Origin: Scomber scombrus
Lineage: Eukaryota; Chordata; Actinopteri; Scombriformes; Scombridae
DNA: 64,000 bases
Direction: 5' to 3'
NCBI RefSeq assembly: GCF_963691925.1
Contig: NC_084987.1
Span: 19,181,848 to 19,245,847, forward strand
Part shown: positions 25,311-39,940 of the stretch, piece after piece
Numbering within the stretch: the first letter of the stretch is position 1
How the letters are laid out: every line of letters begins with the position of its first letter
Made by a program: the position numbers and the translations under genes
The notes under the pieces: model-generated
Databases searched by the model: none
What the model was told of the DNA's origin: nothing
Seen by the model: only the letters and a program-made list of their open reading frames with translations

Positions 25311-26364
25311 CTGAAAAAAAAATCACAACGTGTGGTTTTTACATTACAGTCTTTGTACAGATTATGTAAAGGTGATATAACGTGTTAATTAGTGAGCTTC
25401 AGAGGTGCTGGTAGGTGTATTTGTGACCTTTGGACAGAGCCAGGCTCTTTTCTACACTTTGTGCTAATGTAGTGGCTCTGACTCTGCGTTGCAAGAACAC
25501 ACTTTGCAGGACTGTCTTATAGCAATTTATATTTCAACCAGCGGCAACTGCAATTAGGAAGAAACAAAGCATTCACAGGTTTCTCTTGCTAAAATACTTT
25601 TTGCGCCTTCCTGGGAAATGTCCACACACAAAGAGAATATGCATAATAACATTACAAAGAGAATTAAAAAAATGCAAATGATACGAATAAATAAATCCTA
25701 CATATTTTCTACAAGATAAATAACAAAAAAAAGTGATGCATAAACCCACATACCTGTAGCTGTGAGTAAGGTCAATAAGTACTCCATGCACGCAAACACA
25801 GTCTCAACAGTTCGCTCTAGCGTGTCAAACTACATGACAGCTCTGTGATACACACAGGCCTCGACAAACTTCTCCCCTAATAATCAGATTTAAGCATGGA
25901 AACAAAGGAAGTTACTGCTCTTTAATGTAAGAAAATGTTAATACATTGAGTTCATCTGTGTTTTCAAATAACTTCACATTTACAACAAAAAGTGAAAGTA
26001 CAGATAGCAATACAGAATATGTGTAACTTCCTGGGAAATGTCCATCAAGCAAAGAGGAAGTAAAACCAAAGGAAGTGCAGCAAGAGCAGTTCATAAAATA
26101 AGACGATTGCTATACTTCCTGCTATAAACTCTGACATTATCCTTTATGGGAAGGTGTCTTTATCTTAACTTGAAACCAACATGTACGTGTATGTGTTGAC
26201 ACAGTTTCATACTGACAACATACCAACAACACTTTAGGAATATAGGAATGATGAAGCAGAAATGCTAACCCACATCCTTCAACATGAAAGTCTGATTCAA
26301 TACATATAAAATTCTTTGTACATGTGCAATGTCCTCTTCATAATACAGTGCAACAACATCACAC

Positions 26365-26510
26365 TACTAATCTAAGCAAAGCCAAGCGACTGCTGGCAGT
26401 AACTTCATATTTACTGGACAGATGGTGTGGTAGCAATCTTCTCATCTAGCGCTTGGCAAGATGGTGAGTCAGCTAAAATGTTGGACTATTCCTTTACACA
26501 GACTGAAAGC
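26365..26510 (+). repeat. 3' end fragment of the same teleost repeat
   Basis: Reads GACTGCTGGCAGTAACTTCA, TATTTACTGGACAG, GTAGCAATCTTCTCATCTAG and TTGGACTATTCCTTTA, the usual terminal part of the family seen at 36630-37050. Confidence 0.65.
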
Positions 26511-27259
26511 CCCTCTTCCAGTGAAGCTCTTTCTTACAATAAGAAACTCCATACAGAAGGTGTTAATTGCTGTAAATGTGCCCATTATGGTGAATAATGG
26601 CAGAGTTGTGTTCAGATCTGATACATCTAAGAAGTCAGGTGTTTTTCCAGTCAACCAGTAATTCAAGTACTTCATAATAGTCAGTTGATCAAACCATCAT
26701 TAATCAAGCAGTTATACTAAGTTAATTAAAATATTACAGCTAGAGATGAATAAATGTGACATACCAAAGAGCATGTTGTAGTATGAAACCTGGCCACTGA
26801 ATCGAACACTATCTAAATCTGGGACATCATCATACACTGTGTCACTGCGTTTCACACACAGATGCATGCACACACACATTGGCAGCTCATTAGAGGGAAA
26901 AGCTGCGTAAAACGTCCGTGTTCTGCCAACATTTCATAAACAGAGTATACTGGAACGAGGGGATCGAAAGAACTGGAAGGAAGGGAGATGAGTTGAGGGG
27001 AAAGACAGAAATGTTACGTAATAAAAATCCTGTAGATTTAGTCCATGAATGAGTAAATATTTAGTTTATGAGAAACATTAGTCCAGATAGTAAATGTTGA
27101 CTCTGATATGGGGAAAGATATTTAACAAATACATCAACTATCATTTGTTTGAATCAACAGAAATGCAAAAGAGTTCATCTCTGCAGTATGAAGAATAGTT
27201 TTCAGGGTGGATGAAACTTGATGTAAAATGATTCAGTTTTACTGTAATCTAAGAAGAAG

Positions 27260-27402
<143 letters not shown>

Positions 27403-28257
27403 GAGCCCCTCCCTTTCAACCTGTATTGATACACAGAAAGGATGATATTGATTGACAAACCAGTTGTTACATAATGATGTCATGAGACTGTTGGTGTTGG
27501 CCGGTGAAATAGGGACACTTCACAGAGCTACATCTGACAAGAACATGTTTCAAGTAGTAGTCTCTGTGTTTTTGCGTGTGTGCAAGCATGCATGAAAAAA
27601 AACATGAGTTGTGAAGAGTGGCGGAATTGAGATAAACACAGGCTACATATAAGTACAGTTTAATTGCTCTGTTGCCCTGAACGAGTTTAATACTTGACAC
27701 ATTAAACACCCACATTTTACATTAAAAAACAGTTTACTTCCTTATGTCTTTGTGAGAGATTATTTTTAGTTTTAAAGGTTTTTAAGGAGTCAATAAAGAA
27801 CTGAAAATCCTTAATCAATCTCTTGTTGTACCTATAGGAAACCTACAATGTAAAGGAAAGATGTGGTCCACTGCAATGACTGCGTGTAGTAACATGTCCT
27901 ATACTGGTAAAAATGCTTGTGTAAATCACAGTCGTTAGGTCAATGTATGAACGTGTCAACGCTTGCAGAGCAGCAACACAAGTCATGTAATTAGAGACAA
28001 AGATGGAGAAGAGTTTTTTGGAGTACAGTACTTGAATCTTACAAAATGATTGTGAAAAACAATTGTATTGTGTATCATTGATGAGTTGTATTACAGGTTA
28101 TTTTTCCATGTTGGGGGGACAAGAGCTTAACGGCGTGCTAACTGCTGCCTTAAGTGTAACTTAATGCTCAGCCAATGTTAGAGTAGACTGTACAGGCACA
28201 CTACATGGATGCTTACCTCTGCAGTAACCTGTATTCATCGGATTTATTTACCAGGTT

Positions 28258-28260
<3 letters not shown>

Positions 28261-28346
<86 letters not shown>
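28261..28346. repeat. GT microsatellite
   Basis: Perfect GT repeat of 43 units. Confidence 0.97.
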
Positions 28347-28347
<1 letters not shown>

Positions 28348-28995
28348 TCATGGATATTTAATTGACCGATAAATAATGAAGGCACAGAGGCAGGGTGCCA
28401 GCCAGCTAGAGATCAGTACACAGAGGGTACCGAGAGGTCAGAGGGAAGGGTGTGATTGACTCCTAACTGGAATGACACCAGTTTGATTGATGAAACAGTC
28501 AGGACCAACAGCAGCAGTTACTGAACGCTAACAAAATGACTGATGATGTTTCTTGATCAATACTGAAATGTATATTTATTCAAGTCCTGTACTCTTTCCA
28601 TTTAATGCCATTTAATATTTCTACTCCTCTACATAAATATTGCACTTTTTACTCCACCAATTGTTCTGATGGTAATATTTATAATCATATTTTATAAGCT
28701 GAAATTTGTTTTGATTGTCAAATATTTATTTCATTTGTTTATTAATGAGTACTTTAACTCTGTGAGAAACGATTACGCCATCTCTGTTTTCTAATTTCTC
28801 CCACTGTAAAAAAGGCATGTGTAAATGAGTGAATGAGGTCACTATTGGAGGTTGGAGTGACTGTGAAGTTTGTCATTTGGTTAAAGAGACAGGGCACACT
28901 TCATTTCTGGTGTGCTGTAATTTTGTAAAGAGGTATTATTTGTTTTGGCCCAAGGGTCATTTCATTGGATAGCTTACATTTCTATTTTAGTGTGT

Positions 28996-28996
<1 letters not shown>

Positions 28997-29070
<74 letters not shown>
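28997..29070. repeat. GT microsatellite
   Basis: Perfect GT repeat of 37 units. Confidence 0.97.
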
Positions 29071-29071
<1 letters not shown>

Positions 29072-30222
29072 GGTTAGAGATTTGGCAGAAGAAATACTCC
29101 AAAGGAGCAGTTGCCTTGAAGCAATATGTGCACACAGCTCTTCATTTCTATCTCTACCTCTATCCCTCCACCCTTACTTTGTGTATTCAATCTGCGATAT
29201 CACTGGAATGAGTGGGTGGTCTGTGTGTGAGTGTGTGTGTGTGTGCGTTGTATCATCGCAGTGAGTGGGTGGTGTGACCAAAGAGAGGATATTGCATGGG
29301 AGTGAAGTACCATTGAGGTGCATATTTTGTGTGTGTGTGTATGTGTGTGTGTGTCTTATGTTAATCATAACCCCTCTGATCAGTGCAGGTCTGACAGAAA
29401 ATAAGAATAGAAAACGTTGGAATATCTGGCCCTCAAATACAGTATGTAAATGAAACAGTAGAGGAGACCTTTAAGAGTGAAAATGTTAAGATTATATAAT
29501 TTTTAACACTCTGATCTACCAATCACTGATCTCTTAATGCTCATACTAGCAAAAATGAAGCAACAGAATCAATGTTTTCTTATTCAAAACTGCGATTACT
29601 GTATTCTTTTACACTTATGTGACCTTTTTTCCCTAAACTCAAGTACATTTATCCAAACACCTCAGTTAGTTGTAATGAAGCGGCTTCGACTGTGTCCACT
29701 ATATTCAGAGGACATAACATATTGTTCACAGTGTATTTTTCAATTTTTCTGGCTCCTGTTGGCCTGGGGAAGTTGTGTATCACCACATAATTCTCTGCAA
29801 GAAAGAAAGATCTCTACTGATAGCTTAGTGTGTCTGCACTGTCAATTATGATCAACATGATTTTAAGCTGATGACACATTTCAGACATTCACTACAACTT
29901 CTTCCCTATTTTAAAACCAATGCTTCAGGCTCATTTCTATATTTTCTTACCAATCAAATGTGAAAGCCCCGTCTACATTAAAAAAGAAAGGTTGCAAAAT
30001 TATCAGCTCTCATTATGTTTTTTTTTTTAATCTCTACTTATTTGATAGTAAATCAAGGTGCTATAAACATGCTTTCTTATTTTGAGTTGTCGTTCTTTAC
30101 CTGTTTTGACTGATCATCAACTGTCTTGTGATTCTCAGTGTATTTACAGTACCTGTCTGTATCTCTCACTCAGACATACACAGTTATGTAAATATACTCA
30201 GGGGCACCATCATAAAGACTGC

Positions 30223-30223
<1 letters not shown>

Positions 30224-30315
<92 letters not shown>
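30224..30315. repeat. TG microsatellite
   Basis: Perfect TG repeat of about 46 units, 1.3 kb upstream of exon 3. Confidence 0.97.
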
Positions 30316-30316
<1 letters not shown>

Positions 30317-31249
30317 TTGCGAGATGTAGGTTATTTTTAGCCGCTTGTGTTCGTCTTGCCTGTCAGTGGAGCTGACATTGATCAGGGTGGAGATGACAGA
30401 CTCGCTGTGCGTTGAAGCTTTCACATCTGTCCCGCTGATTGTTATCAACCTGGAAACTACGCACAAAGTGGAGTCTTGTTACGCTTTTCATCTCATGTAG
30501 AATTTGATTGTACAGGGTTTATTTGATTTTTCATACGTGTTTACGTGTTTGCTTGTTTTCAACAAATATGTGTCACGGGATAAAAAAAAACAGCAATAAA
30601 CCTTGGGTTTGTTGTAAATTCAAATTTTTCAGTTCTGCTGTAGACACAGGAAATTCAGTTTTTAAAAAAAGCCATTTCGGTAAATACTGTAACATGAATA
30701 TGAGGTTACATTTTACATTCTAGACATTTAGAAGGTGCTCTTACAATGAGTCAACGGTGCGGGAAGTGACAATAAGAGCGCGTGGGTGTTAAGACAGAAA
30801 CACAGCATCGCTCTGTACATTTATCACCACTAAAGCCTTTCATAGGTTAAGTAAGTGGTGCTTCTAACAGCTTGTAGACAGCAGAATAACTCCACTTTCA
30901 TCAAGCCTACTTCTCATAATCACATCTAATTTTGCTTCACCTGAACTAAAGATGTTTCTTTTGATTTAAAACCGTACTTAAAAGAGTCTACAAAGTCAGC
31001 CGTGGGTCAAGTTTACAGTGAGTCAGAGTATGTCGACCCTATTCCTCTCAATTTAAACACAAATTAACACACCTCAACATGTTACTATTATCACAACTGT
31101 GGTTATCACAACTGACAGCTGTGGAGAGACGTGACCTGAACGAATGAGGTCATGTGGTCAACAGCTAGCACCACGGCTATTCTGGCAACATGTTTGCTGC
31201 CAGCTAACAACTATTGGCTGTGTGAGCTACTACTTATGTTTGTGTTTTA

Positions 31250-31400
31250 ATTAGAGCTGCATCCATTAGTCCATTGATTGTTAAGTCGATCAAAAGTAAA
31301 TTAATCTGCTGGTATTTTCATAATCAATTAATCGTTTTAGTAGTTTTTCGAAATAAAAAAGCCAAAAAATGATTTTTGGGTTATTGTGAGCAGAGCTGGA
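31250..31400 (+). repeat. partial teleost AT-rich repeat (GCTGCA...AATCAATTAATCG)
   Basis: AGAGCTGCATCCATTAGTCC at the left end, then AATTAATCTGCTGGTATTTT and CATAATCAATTAATCG, match the 5' end of the family also seen at 43190-43490. It ends about 250 bp before exon 3. Confidence 0.65.
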
Positions 31401-31653
31401 GGAATTCTTATGTATATTTTATAAGGAAAGTTGTGTTTGGTGCCTCTCGTCTACTGGAATTGATCCTTCTGGTTGCCTTCGGTCATGTGATTTTACATGA
31501 CCCTCACCTTGCAGTCCGTCTGTAGAGTCTCCCGCCATCTATGGCCTTGAGTGGGTTCATCTCTTTTTCTGTGCCGCACAAACTGTATCAGATGCAGTTT
31601 CACTATGAAAAATGTTGATAAATTCTCTCTCTCTGTCTTTTCTCTCTTTACAG

Positions 31654-31736
31654 TTTGTTGTTTCGTGGTTCACAAACGTTGCCATGAGTTCGTCACTTTC
31701 TCCTGTCCAGGCGCTGATAAAGGACCTGCATCAGAT
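31654..31736 (+). CDS. prkcb: prkcb exon 3: end of C1A and C1A-C1B linker
   Basis: The acceptor follows a clear pyrimidine tract ending TTTACAG (AG at 31652-31653); the donor is GTGAGT at 31737. Joined to exon 2, it encodes VCCFVVHKRCHEFVTFSC (residues 71-88) followed by PGADKGPASD (89-98). The first part supplies the remaining C1A zinc ligands (Cys72, His77, Cys80, Cys88). The linker ending GPASD fits beta; alpha has GPDTD. The exon is 83 nt and ends on a codon boundary. It lies 25.6 kb downstream of exon 2, the largest gap in the window. Confidence 0.97.
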
Positions 31737-33438
31737 GTGAGTACAAATAGAGTGTTTTATAATAGTATGACTGCCTGTAAGACCGAGAATGAGTAGTGAA
31801 AGACAGATGGAAACGACAGAGAGAGAGATTGCACAAGACTTTTCTGGCTCATGAGCCGCTGTCAACACCAGCGTTACAGCTGAGCTGCCTTCATCTTTTT
31901 CACTCTTCTCACTTTCCTTTTTCTGTAGTGACAGTTATTCTGAACCATCACACACTCACACACACAGATAAACTAGATACTACATACTTGATACTGTATA
32001 AGTTACAGACATGACATGTAACAGCTGGAAGTGCCAAATACAACCAACATAGATTGATGAGCAGCAGATGACGGGAAATGAATTTCCATGTTTACTTCAA
32101 ATGTTAGAATAAGAATTTCTCTGAGCTTTGATCATCCTTTGAGCTTCTTAAATATAGTGCGAAATATTTTGTTTCATCATATTGTTGTCAAATTATATGA
32201 AACAGATGTTATGGTGTAATCAATACATATATAACCATATATAAACAAATATGACTGGCTTTTTTTGTGATAATAAAAGGATATTTAGCTGTTTGGTAAA
32301 AGATTTTCTCTTGCCTTATTTAAAAGATAGTTGCATTTGTTTACAACACTGAACCTCAAAAGTTTCAAGTTCATTTGTATAGCATTATCGTAGAGTTATT
32401 CAGTACAAATCTTTCCCTCAGGAGTTAATAGAGAGCAAAAACAGGGCAGCATAGACTCCAAATCAGTGGCAATTTTGCTTCATACTTGTTTGGTGTGTGA
32501 ATAAGCAACTGTTTGCCAAACGTTAGCCAACTTAAACTCAACTGAAAGTGTACTGCACTTAAAAGGTGATGATATGATGTGTTCACAGCTTATTTTCACT
32601 GCCCCCAGGTGTCCAAAAAACCTATTAATGCACGTTTAAGAGACAAAATCTACAAAGTTTAGACAAAAGATACGCAAAGGTACGTATCCCATTTGGAGTC
32701 TCAAGTTTCTCAAAAATATATATCTGTCTGAGACACACTTTTATAGTTTTCTCTCAAAGGGGTGACTTTTAAAGTAGAACTTTCTCTAACTAAATGTACT
32801 ATAATCAACCTTTCAAGGTTGAATAGGTTTAACAGCACTCTATGAAATGACTTGTGTCTTTTATTGAGTATCTTGAAAGTTTGAAAAATAAATCTGTTGC
32901 GTGTTCTAGCGCTTCATTAAATCACAATTCACATCAGGTAAACAATTCTGTCTACTGAACTATTTTATACTCATACACAGTGTACTGCATTTGAAGGATA
33001 AGTGCCGTGCCTTTCCTCACATTAATAATTGTCTTTAAACGTTCTCTTCACCCCTCTCATCTGCTCTAACAACAGGACGTGCTGTTAAGTGGTACTTTTA
33101 TTATAATCTCATCCACCTTCTCAAGGAGCTGACAGTCCCTCCTTTGATTTTTATTTCAAATGCTAACTGGTTCTCTTATCCATCCTTTCAAGGGGACAAA
33201 ATTAGTTACCTTTCTTCTCCTAAGAGCACTCTCAGAATGCCAACTAAAATCTTAAAAAACCCAGGGGTCTTTAAGTTCCTCATCCATGTCCTTTCCTCCC
33301 TCTGGAGTGCCCTTTCAGTCTGACAAGTGCACTCAGTGAGCCGCCTCCAGAGGAAACGCTGGTGTTCGTTGTTTGGCTTCCTGTGGCGCATTCAGCAGTC
33401 ATTCTTCTCATCTTATACGTCTATCTATCTTATCGCTA

Positions 33439-33459
33439 TTTTTTTTTTTTTTTTTTTTT
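33439..33459. repeat. poly-T tract
   Basis: Uninterrupted run of 21 T. Confidence 0.9.
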
Positions 33460-34866
33460 AATTTTGTCTTCTTTCACTTGACTGTTTCTTCCTTTTTCTC
33501 TCAGTGCTGTTGGAGTAGTGCATGCCATGCCACAAATAGTGTCTTTGATAGCTTCTGTTTTAGTTGGGACCAGAACTGCCAAGCCGGGTATTTGTGTACA
33601 TGAGGGGTTTCTCTAAAATCTTTTTTCAGTGTTTTCCTTCTAAGAATATCTGCAGGTTGTTAGACTCCAAAATCTTGAGAAGTCTGTTAAGATAACAATT
33701 TAAAGAGTGTATTGAAATTTCTAATTTCTGTTTGGACCTTCATAGTCAAGGCACACTGTGCAAGATTTTTATGGTGAAGGAGAGGGTGCGGGGCTGGTGA
33801 GAACAAAGTCGTGAAATCTGAGAAATCAAATGTTTTCTGATTTATTTATTTATTATTTCTAAAGCACAAATAAACACACCTCCACACAATCCTGCAGGAT
33901 GGTACGTGAATGCAGCGGTAGAGAACATTTGATCCTATCCGCTGTGGCTTCTCTCTGCTCTGCCTGTGTGTAGCTCAGCCCGGCTCTTTATACATCCAGG
34001 ACACACAGACAGAGAGCAGAGCGGAGCAGAGGAGAGAGACGGAGACAGTGATGTAACCTGGTGGCTATGCTATGAGTCCAGACCTCACACCCTGCACACT
34101 GTTATTGGCTGGGGGCTACACACCCACTGCCCAAAGGCTGACACCCAGAAGATACAGGTGTACACATAATAACCCGACACCTGTCACTGTTACTCTGCTG
34201 ATTCACTCATGTCAACACCGCTTTCTGCCACAGACCCAACCACCACCCAAACTTCTTCCTCATATACTATTTTTGCAATCGTTGATTTAACTCAGATTTA
34301 ACATTCATGTACATGTTTATTAATGTTATGTTGCTTAAAATGCATTCTGTGTATTCTTGAGGGTTGTATGCAACAAACGCCCATTATTGAGTGCATTTCC
34401 TTCCTCATAAATTTGCAAAGCCACAAGGTTTGCTAGCTTGAAGTCCTCATCTTTACTGCCTTTGTAAGTGCATTGCAGACATGCTAATCTGTGGAATAGC
34501 ATGACAAAACAGGGAATATAAACTTCTATAAACATTGGTCTGTTGCACTATTAGTGTTTAAAAACTCCACAGGGGACCGATTAAATGCAGTTAGCACTAC
34601 TGAAGTCTGCACAGATGAATTAGAGTTAGTCCTTTCTTATGCTGCTACTTTGTAGTTTCAGAACTTCATGTTCAATCAAAAAAATGCTTTTTAAAATTTA
34701 TTTTGGCTTGAATCATTCTTTTCCCCGCATTTAAAACATCTTCAAAGACTTTTCACTTGACTTTTTGGAACCAGCAGATAATTTGTTTCTTGATTGGTCA
34801 GATCAAATGTCATTACATATCTGCATGTAGCGCACAGTATTCTCTTTTATCTATTTCCTCTGAAAC

Positions 34867-34870
<4 letters not shown>

Positions 34871-34954
<84 letters not shown>
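34871..34954. repeat. CT microsatellite, sense-strand pyrimidine
   Basis: Perfect CT repeat of 42 units, followed by TTCTTTCTTT and a C/T-rich stretch to about 35010. Confidence 0.97.
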
Positions 34955-34960
<6 letters not shown>

Positions 34961-35884
34961 CTTTATTTGTCTCTCTCCACCATCCCTCCCTCCCTCCCCC
35001 CCTCCATATCTATCTCTATACTGTACATCCTCTTTTTAAATGCCACTCTACCCCTGGGGCTCCTGCTCTTAATTACGGGGCCTTACCACCCCCACCATGT
35101 CATTTCCTTAATGAGTTCATGGCCTTACGACCTCAGTTCCTGCACAGTGGGAATGTAGTGTAGCTCGGCTCCAAACTAGCTGCACATTTAAATATAGTAG
35201 ACGGGAAGACAGGTGGCCTGCTCTTATGATTATGCAAAGAACAAGGAAGATAAAGATGAGGAGACTCACACTGTAGAAACCAGCGTTTCCCACTGGTTTC
35301 TGAATTAGAAGCATATACAGTTTATTGGTGAATCAAATATATGACAGTATCTTTTTATCTGATTTTGCTGTGTAACATTGTGGAGCACCGGACTAAAGAT
35401 TGTCTAATAGGGGCTGTCAGATTTGTGCAGCTTGGAACAATGTTTTCACCCACGCACACCTGCAGAGGCTCCGCTTTTTGAACCTGAAACCATGAGAACA
35501 AAACATTTCCATCAGTTATTTTAGTAATTTTAAGCTTGGTCATGTAACATATTTATGTGTCAAGGATAGTTTTATCTAATGGTTGATAGTGTGTGAGATC
35601 AGCTTTGCTAGGCAGCTAAAAAAAGAAAAAAGGCAGCATTTTTCTCTTACTTGCTTTGCATTTTCTGTATTAATAACAGTGGATTTCCACATGACCAATG
35701 AGGCACATTTTTGGTTTCTAGAGCATTTTTAGTTCACTGTAGGACGCTGTCCAACTGTCTTCCAAAAACTTGGTTTTTGAGTCACTATTTAATTTACAAA
35801 ATCAGTTATGCTCTGCCAAATATTGACAGCCAAATATTTATAAACTCGAAAGACTCTTAGAGCCAATAGTGTCAGTGTCAGTTT

Positions 35885-36110
35885 TAACTATTTATTCAGT
35901 CTTTTTTTAAACTTCAAAATTAGCTGGTTCCAGCTTCTCAAATGGGAACATTTGCTGCTTTATTTGCCATAAACGAAAGTTATCTTTGGTTTTCATATCA
36001 TTTGTCTGACAAATTAAGACATTTTAAAGGCCACATGCTTAATAGAATAATTGAGACAATAATGGGAAGACTAAATGAAGAAAATGATCTCTGCTGCACT
36101 ATAGTGCAAT
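35885..36110 (-). repeat. degenerate teleost AT-rich repeat
   Basis: Reads TTCCAGCTTCTCAAATGGGA, then TTATCTTTGGTTTTCATATC and TCTGACAAATTAAGACATTT, the reverse orientation of the family at 43190-43490. The 74-codon reading frame through it (35942-36166) is therefore discounted. Confidence 0.6.
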
Positions 36111-36510
36111 TATATGATTCATCTCAGGATGAAATGACAACCCTGAGACTTTCTCTGATCAGATAATGTTAAAGGAGTTCTTCATGGGTCATGTATATGA
36201 AGAAACAGCAAAGCTGGAGATGTTTTTGAAGGTCACCAGATAAATGCAGCTACAGAGGAAGTAAGATTTATTGTATGGAATCAGTCAATCTTGTCTCTTT
36301 GTCTCTCTGTAGCAATCAACTCACCACTACCATTTTACCTCCTGCCAATCCCCCCATCTGTCTTCCTCTCTCTGTCAGCTATGTATGTTTAAAAGAAGAA
36401 GTCAATTATAGATCTGGGTTAATAGAATGGGTTCCCTGTGGGAGAAGTCGAGGGATGAGATCCTGTAATGAAACCTACATTTCAGGCCCACAGCCCGCCA
36501 ATGGTATAGG

Positions 36511-36513
<3 letters not shown>

Positions 36514-36577
<64 letters not shown>
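36514..36577. repeat. TG microsatellite
   Basis: Perfect TG repeat of 32 units. Confidence 0.97.
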
Positions 36578-36579
<2 letters not shown>

Positions 36580-36629
36580 GCAGATATACCAAAATATACC
36601 ACATCAACAAGTATAGCACTACTCACAAT

Positions 36630-37050
36630 TAGCTTAAAGGGACAATTTGCCATTTTGAGACTTCAATGAGAAGATTGATTCCACTCTCATGTCTGTACAG
36701 TGAATATGAACCTTAGCACAAAGAGTGTAAACAGGGAAACAGCTATGTCTGCCAAAGGAAGCAAAATCTGCCTACCAAAACCTAAACTCACTAATTAAGA
36801 CATTATGTCTCGTTTATTCAAATCATACAAAAACAGAAGTGTAAATACATCACATTGTTGTTTTACAGAGTAAAGTGGCGGACTATTTCTTAGTGGGGAA
36901 AGTGGCTTACCTTAATCTCATGTTTGCCCGGCAACAGTGATGCCAAGACTAAATTTCTAGCTAGTTCCAACCTTCATGCTAAGCTAAACTAACTGGCTAC
37001 TGACAGTAGCTTCATATTTACCATACACTCAAGAGACACAGGAGTGTTGC
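36630..37050 (+). repeat. nearly complete teleost interspersed repeat
   Basis: Begins TTAAAGGGACAATTTGCCAT, passes GAAGATTGATTCCACTCTCA, AAACAGGGAAACAGCTATGT, ATACAAAAACAGAAGTGTAA, GCGGACTATTTCTTAGTGGG and GTTTGCCCGGCAAC, and ends CTAAACTAACTGGCTACTGA, GTAGCTTCATATTTACC. I recognise this as an abundant percomorph repeat; its class is not assigned. Confidence 0.8.
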
Positions 37051-37455
37051 AGATCAAAAGTAGTAAATTTTTTAAAATACTAAAACTATTCCTGTAACTA
37101 ACTGGACCGGAAGACTAGATTGGTCCTGTAATTATTTTCATCTAACATGGAATTCCTGGAATGTCATGGACTTTACTATTATATTTTGTCCACAGGAATG
37201 TTAACATATTTATGTTCTGGATAATATCAGTGATTTAAAAAAACATATCACAAATTACAAACCCAAACTGAATACAGTATTTTTTTCTTATGATAATGTG
37301 ATTTAGTGAAAGATAACTTCAGTACATGAAGATTTCTATTGTATTTTATCAAATTTAATCATTATTGTCATATTTGTGTGCAGTCTTGCCTCCTCAGGGA
37401 AATGTCACAACTCGCACATCTTTTATTGTAAATCTGATAAGACATTCCTCCTGCT

Positions 37456-37588
<133 letters not shown>

Positions 37589-37829
37589 CTCTCACACACA
37601 CACTTTTATGTATGCTCATACATTTGTCTTGCCATATGCATCTAACGACAATCCACATAATGTATGAACACAATATAACATATGCACTCATTTCCAGACA
37701 TTGATTCTGTTTATGTTCAGTTTATTGCACAACACTGACGGTAATGACTACCACCCCACAGAGTGTGTATCATGGAGGAGGCAGGGTACGCCATGGACAT
37801 GTTACCAGTCTTATCACAGAGATAACATA

Positions 37830-37882
37830 TACAGTACCAGTCCAAAGTGAGAAACCTGTCAAAACTTTTGGCTGGTACTGTA
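37830..37882. mobile_element. miniature inverted-repeat element (TACAGTACCAG ends)
   Basis: Left end TACAGTACCAGTCCAAAGT (37830-37848) and right end ACTTTTGGCTGGTACTGTA (37864-37882) are inverted repeats matching at 17 of 19 positions. The TACAGTACCAGTCAAAAGT end is widely dispersed in fish. A related copy is at 55432-55506. Confidence 0.7.
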
Positions 37883-39940
37883 TAAAGAAACAAGCCTTCA
37901 AACTCAAATTTACAGCTGTGGGCAATTTATAGCATACATTTCACCTAACCTGTGTCTTTTTGACTATGGGAGGAAACGGACACACTCAGAGGAAACACAC
38001 AGAGGTGAGAATGAACTCCACACTGAAAGAACACTGAAGAAAAGTGTCTCAGTACAAGTACTAGTATTTTTAAGTCAGTGAATTATCAAAACGGTGTTAA
38101 TGAATGGCATAAGTCAACACTGACAGTTGTTATTTATTGGAGAATTTATCCTCTTTTAAAACCATAAGGTTAATGAAAATGTTCCAAAGATCTTTTCAGG
38201 AAGTGCAGATAAAAGTCAGGACTAAAGTTGTAGAGTAATGATCAGGATTTCATTATAAACAGAGATATGTTCAAACTCAGGTTCAGATTCAAATGTATTA
38301 CTAGTTCTGTTTGCATGCTGAAACAACTGTAACTCAGATTTCACATACAGTAGCACATAAATACAGTTTGAGCAAAAGTGAGTGTGTAGATGTGATGATA
38401 TATTTAATAGTATGTGTGACCAGATGGTTAAAATCCACAAGGTAACCTTTGACAGAGGAGGAGGGCTGACAAAGAGATAGAGACTGCAATTAGCATATGG
38501 AGGGAGGGGAAGGAGAAGAGGAATTATTTTCAGGGTGTGAAAATGAAAGCACCATCCCTGGCCATCTCCTCCCTTCCTTGTTCTGTCACTTTTTTTTTTA
38601 ACACTCTTTAATTCTCCGCTGTGCTTGCGATGTCATTAGTCCTCTTTTCCAAAAATGATTGCTCTGCAAATCCTCCCCAATCAAAAACAGATCCTGTAGA
38701 GAGCATCTCAAACAAACGCAATCAAACGCTTTATACTTTCCCATAAATTAGTGGACATTGGAGGCCTGAATTGTGGGAATTGGTTATTTGTTTATTTCAG
38801 GATAAACACAATGACACTTGTTGTATTGATCAGGATGGAAAAAGCAGCAATACAGCCTCTGGAATATTACATTTTACTTTGTTCCTCATGTGCACAATGT
38901 TATTGAAATAGAGCGGGAAGAAAGATGCTGAAATATAATTTGAAAAGAAATGTTTCTTTACTGAGTGTAAGAACTTTGTCCACACTTCTAAAGGAATTAC
39001 AGATTTTCAGAAAAGCAGCACTTTGATTAACTTTATGATGTGAGGAATATGAGCAATGTAATTTTAGCAAACATAGACAACGTTTTCAATATATACGGTA
39101 CTTCGGCAAGAGTAGTCATCTCCATGGTAACCAGACACTATCCTCTAGCTGGCTTGTTTTACCACATTTTATCTTTCTGACTAGGACTAATTAAACAAAG
39201 ACGTTACAAGTTTTCTAAAGCAGACCAAAATATCAATAAGGAAGTTCAGTGAAAGTGAGTCCATGTCTCCATGGCAATGTTAGTGACACTAGCAAATCAC
39301 ATGGCACAACAAAATATGAAGGCGTTGACCGACACTTTTTTCTGTCGGAAATGCGTCATTTCTGTTGAGCGACACTTATCAGAAGCATGGAATTACTCAC
39401 CATAAATAAGCCTTTAGTCTGCTGCTGTGCTTTTGGAAGAAGTATCTTGTATTAAACTAAATATACACTGGAACAAACAGACCTCTAGTTTGTATGTTGC
39501 ACAGTGGATTAAATAGCTTATCTAACAATATCCTGTTGTTCTGTTTTAAGTTTTTACATCATTGTTTAATCCTGCTAACTGAAGGAAAACAATTATGAAA
39601 AATTTAATTAGCGTGAGTCACCAAGAGAAGCACAAAACAAAGTTAATAAAGCTATGCTTTACTTTGTGGCCTCATTCTGCCTGTCTTCATCTCTATTCAG
39701 ATGAGCTTTAGTATTTTGTATATAGAGTTAACTTATTTTATTTTATGCATGAGTTCAAAAGTTAATTTACTGTATAAGAAACCTGGGAAATGTATTCAGA
39801 CAACGGTAATGGCCCACATACAATGTTGCACATTTTTCTGTTTGGTTTGGGTTTGTTTTGTTGTTGTTTTTTCCAGTTTGTCTATAATTGCTTTTAAATC
39901 CTTTCAGATTTTTTGCTTTTAAGAAATCAGTAGACATGTT

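Noticed and set aside
25136..25369. 77-codon frame with fairly normal amino acid composition
   Set aside because: Overlaps a fragment of a recognised teleost repeat and has no similarity to a known protein.
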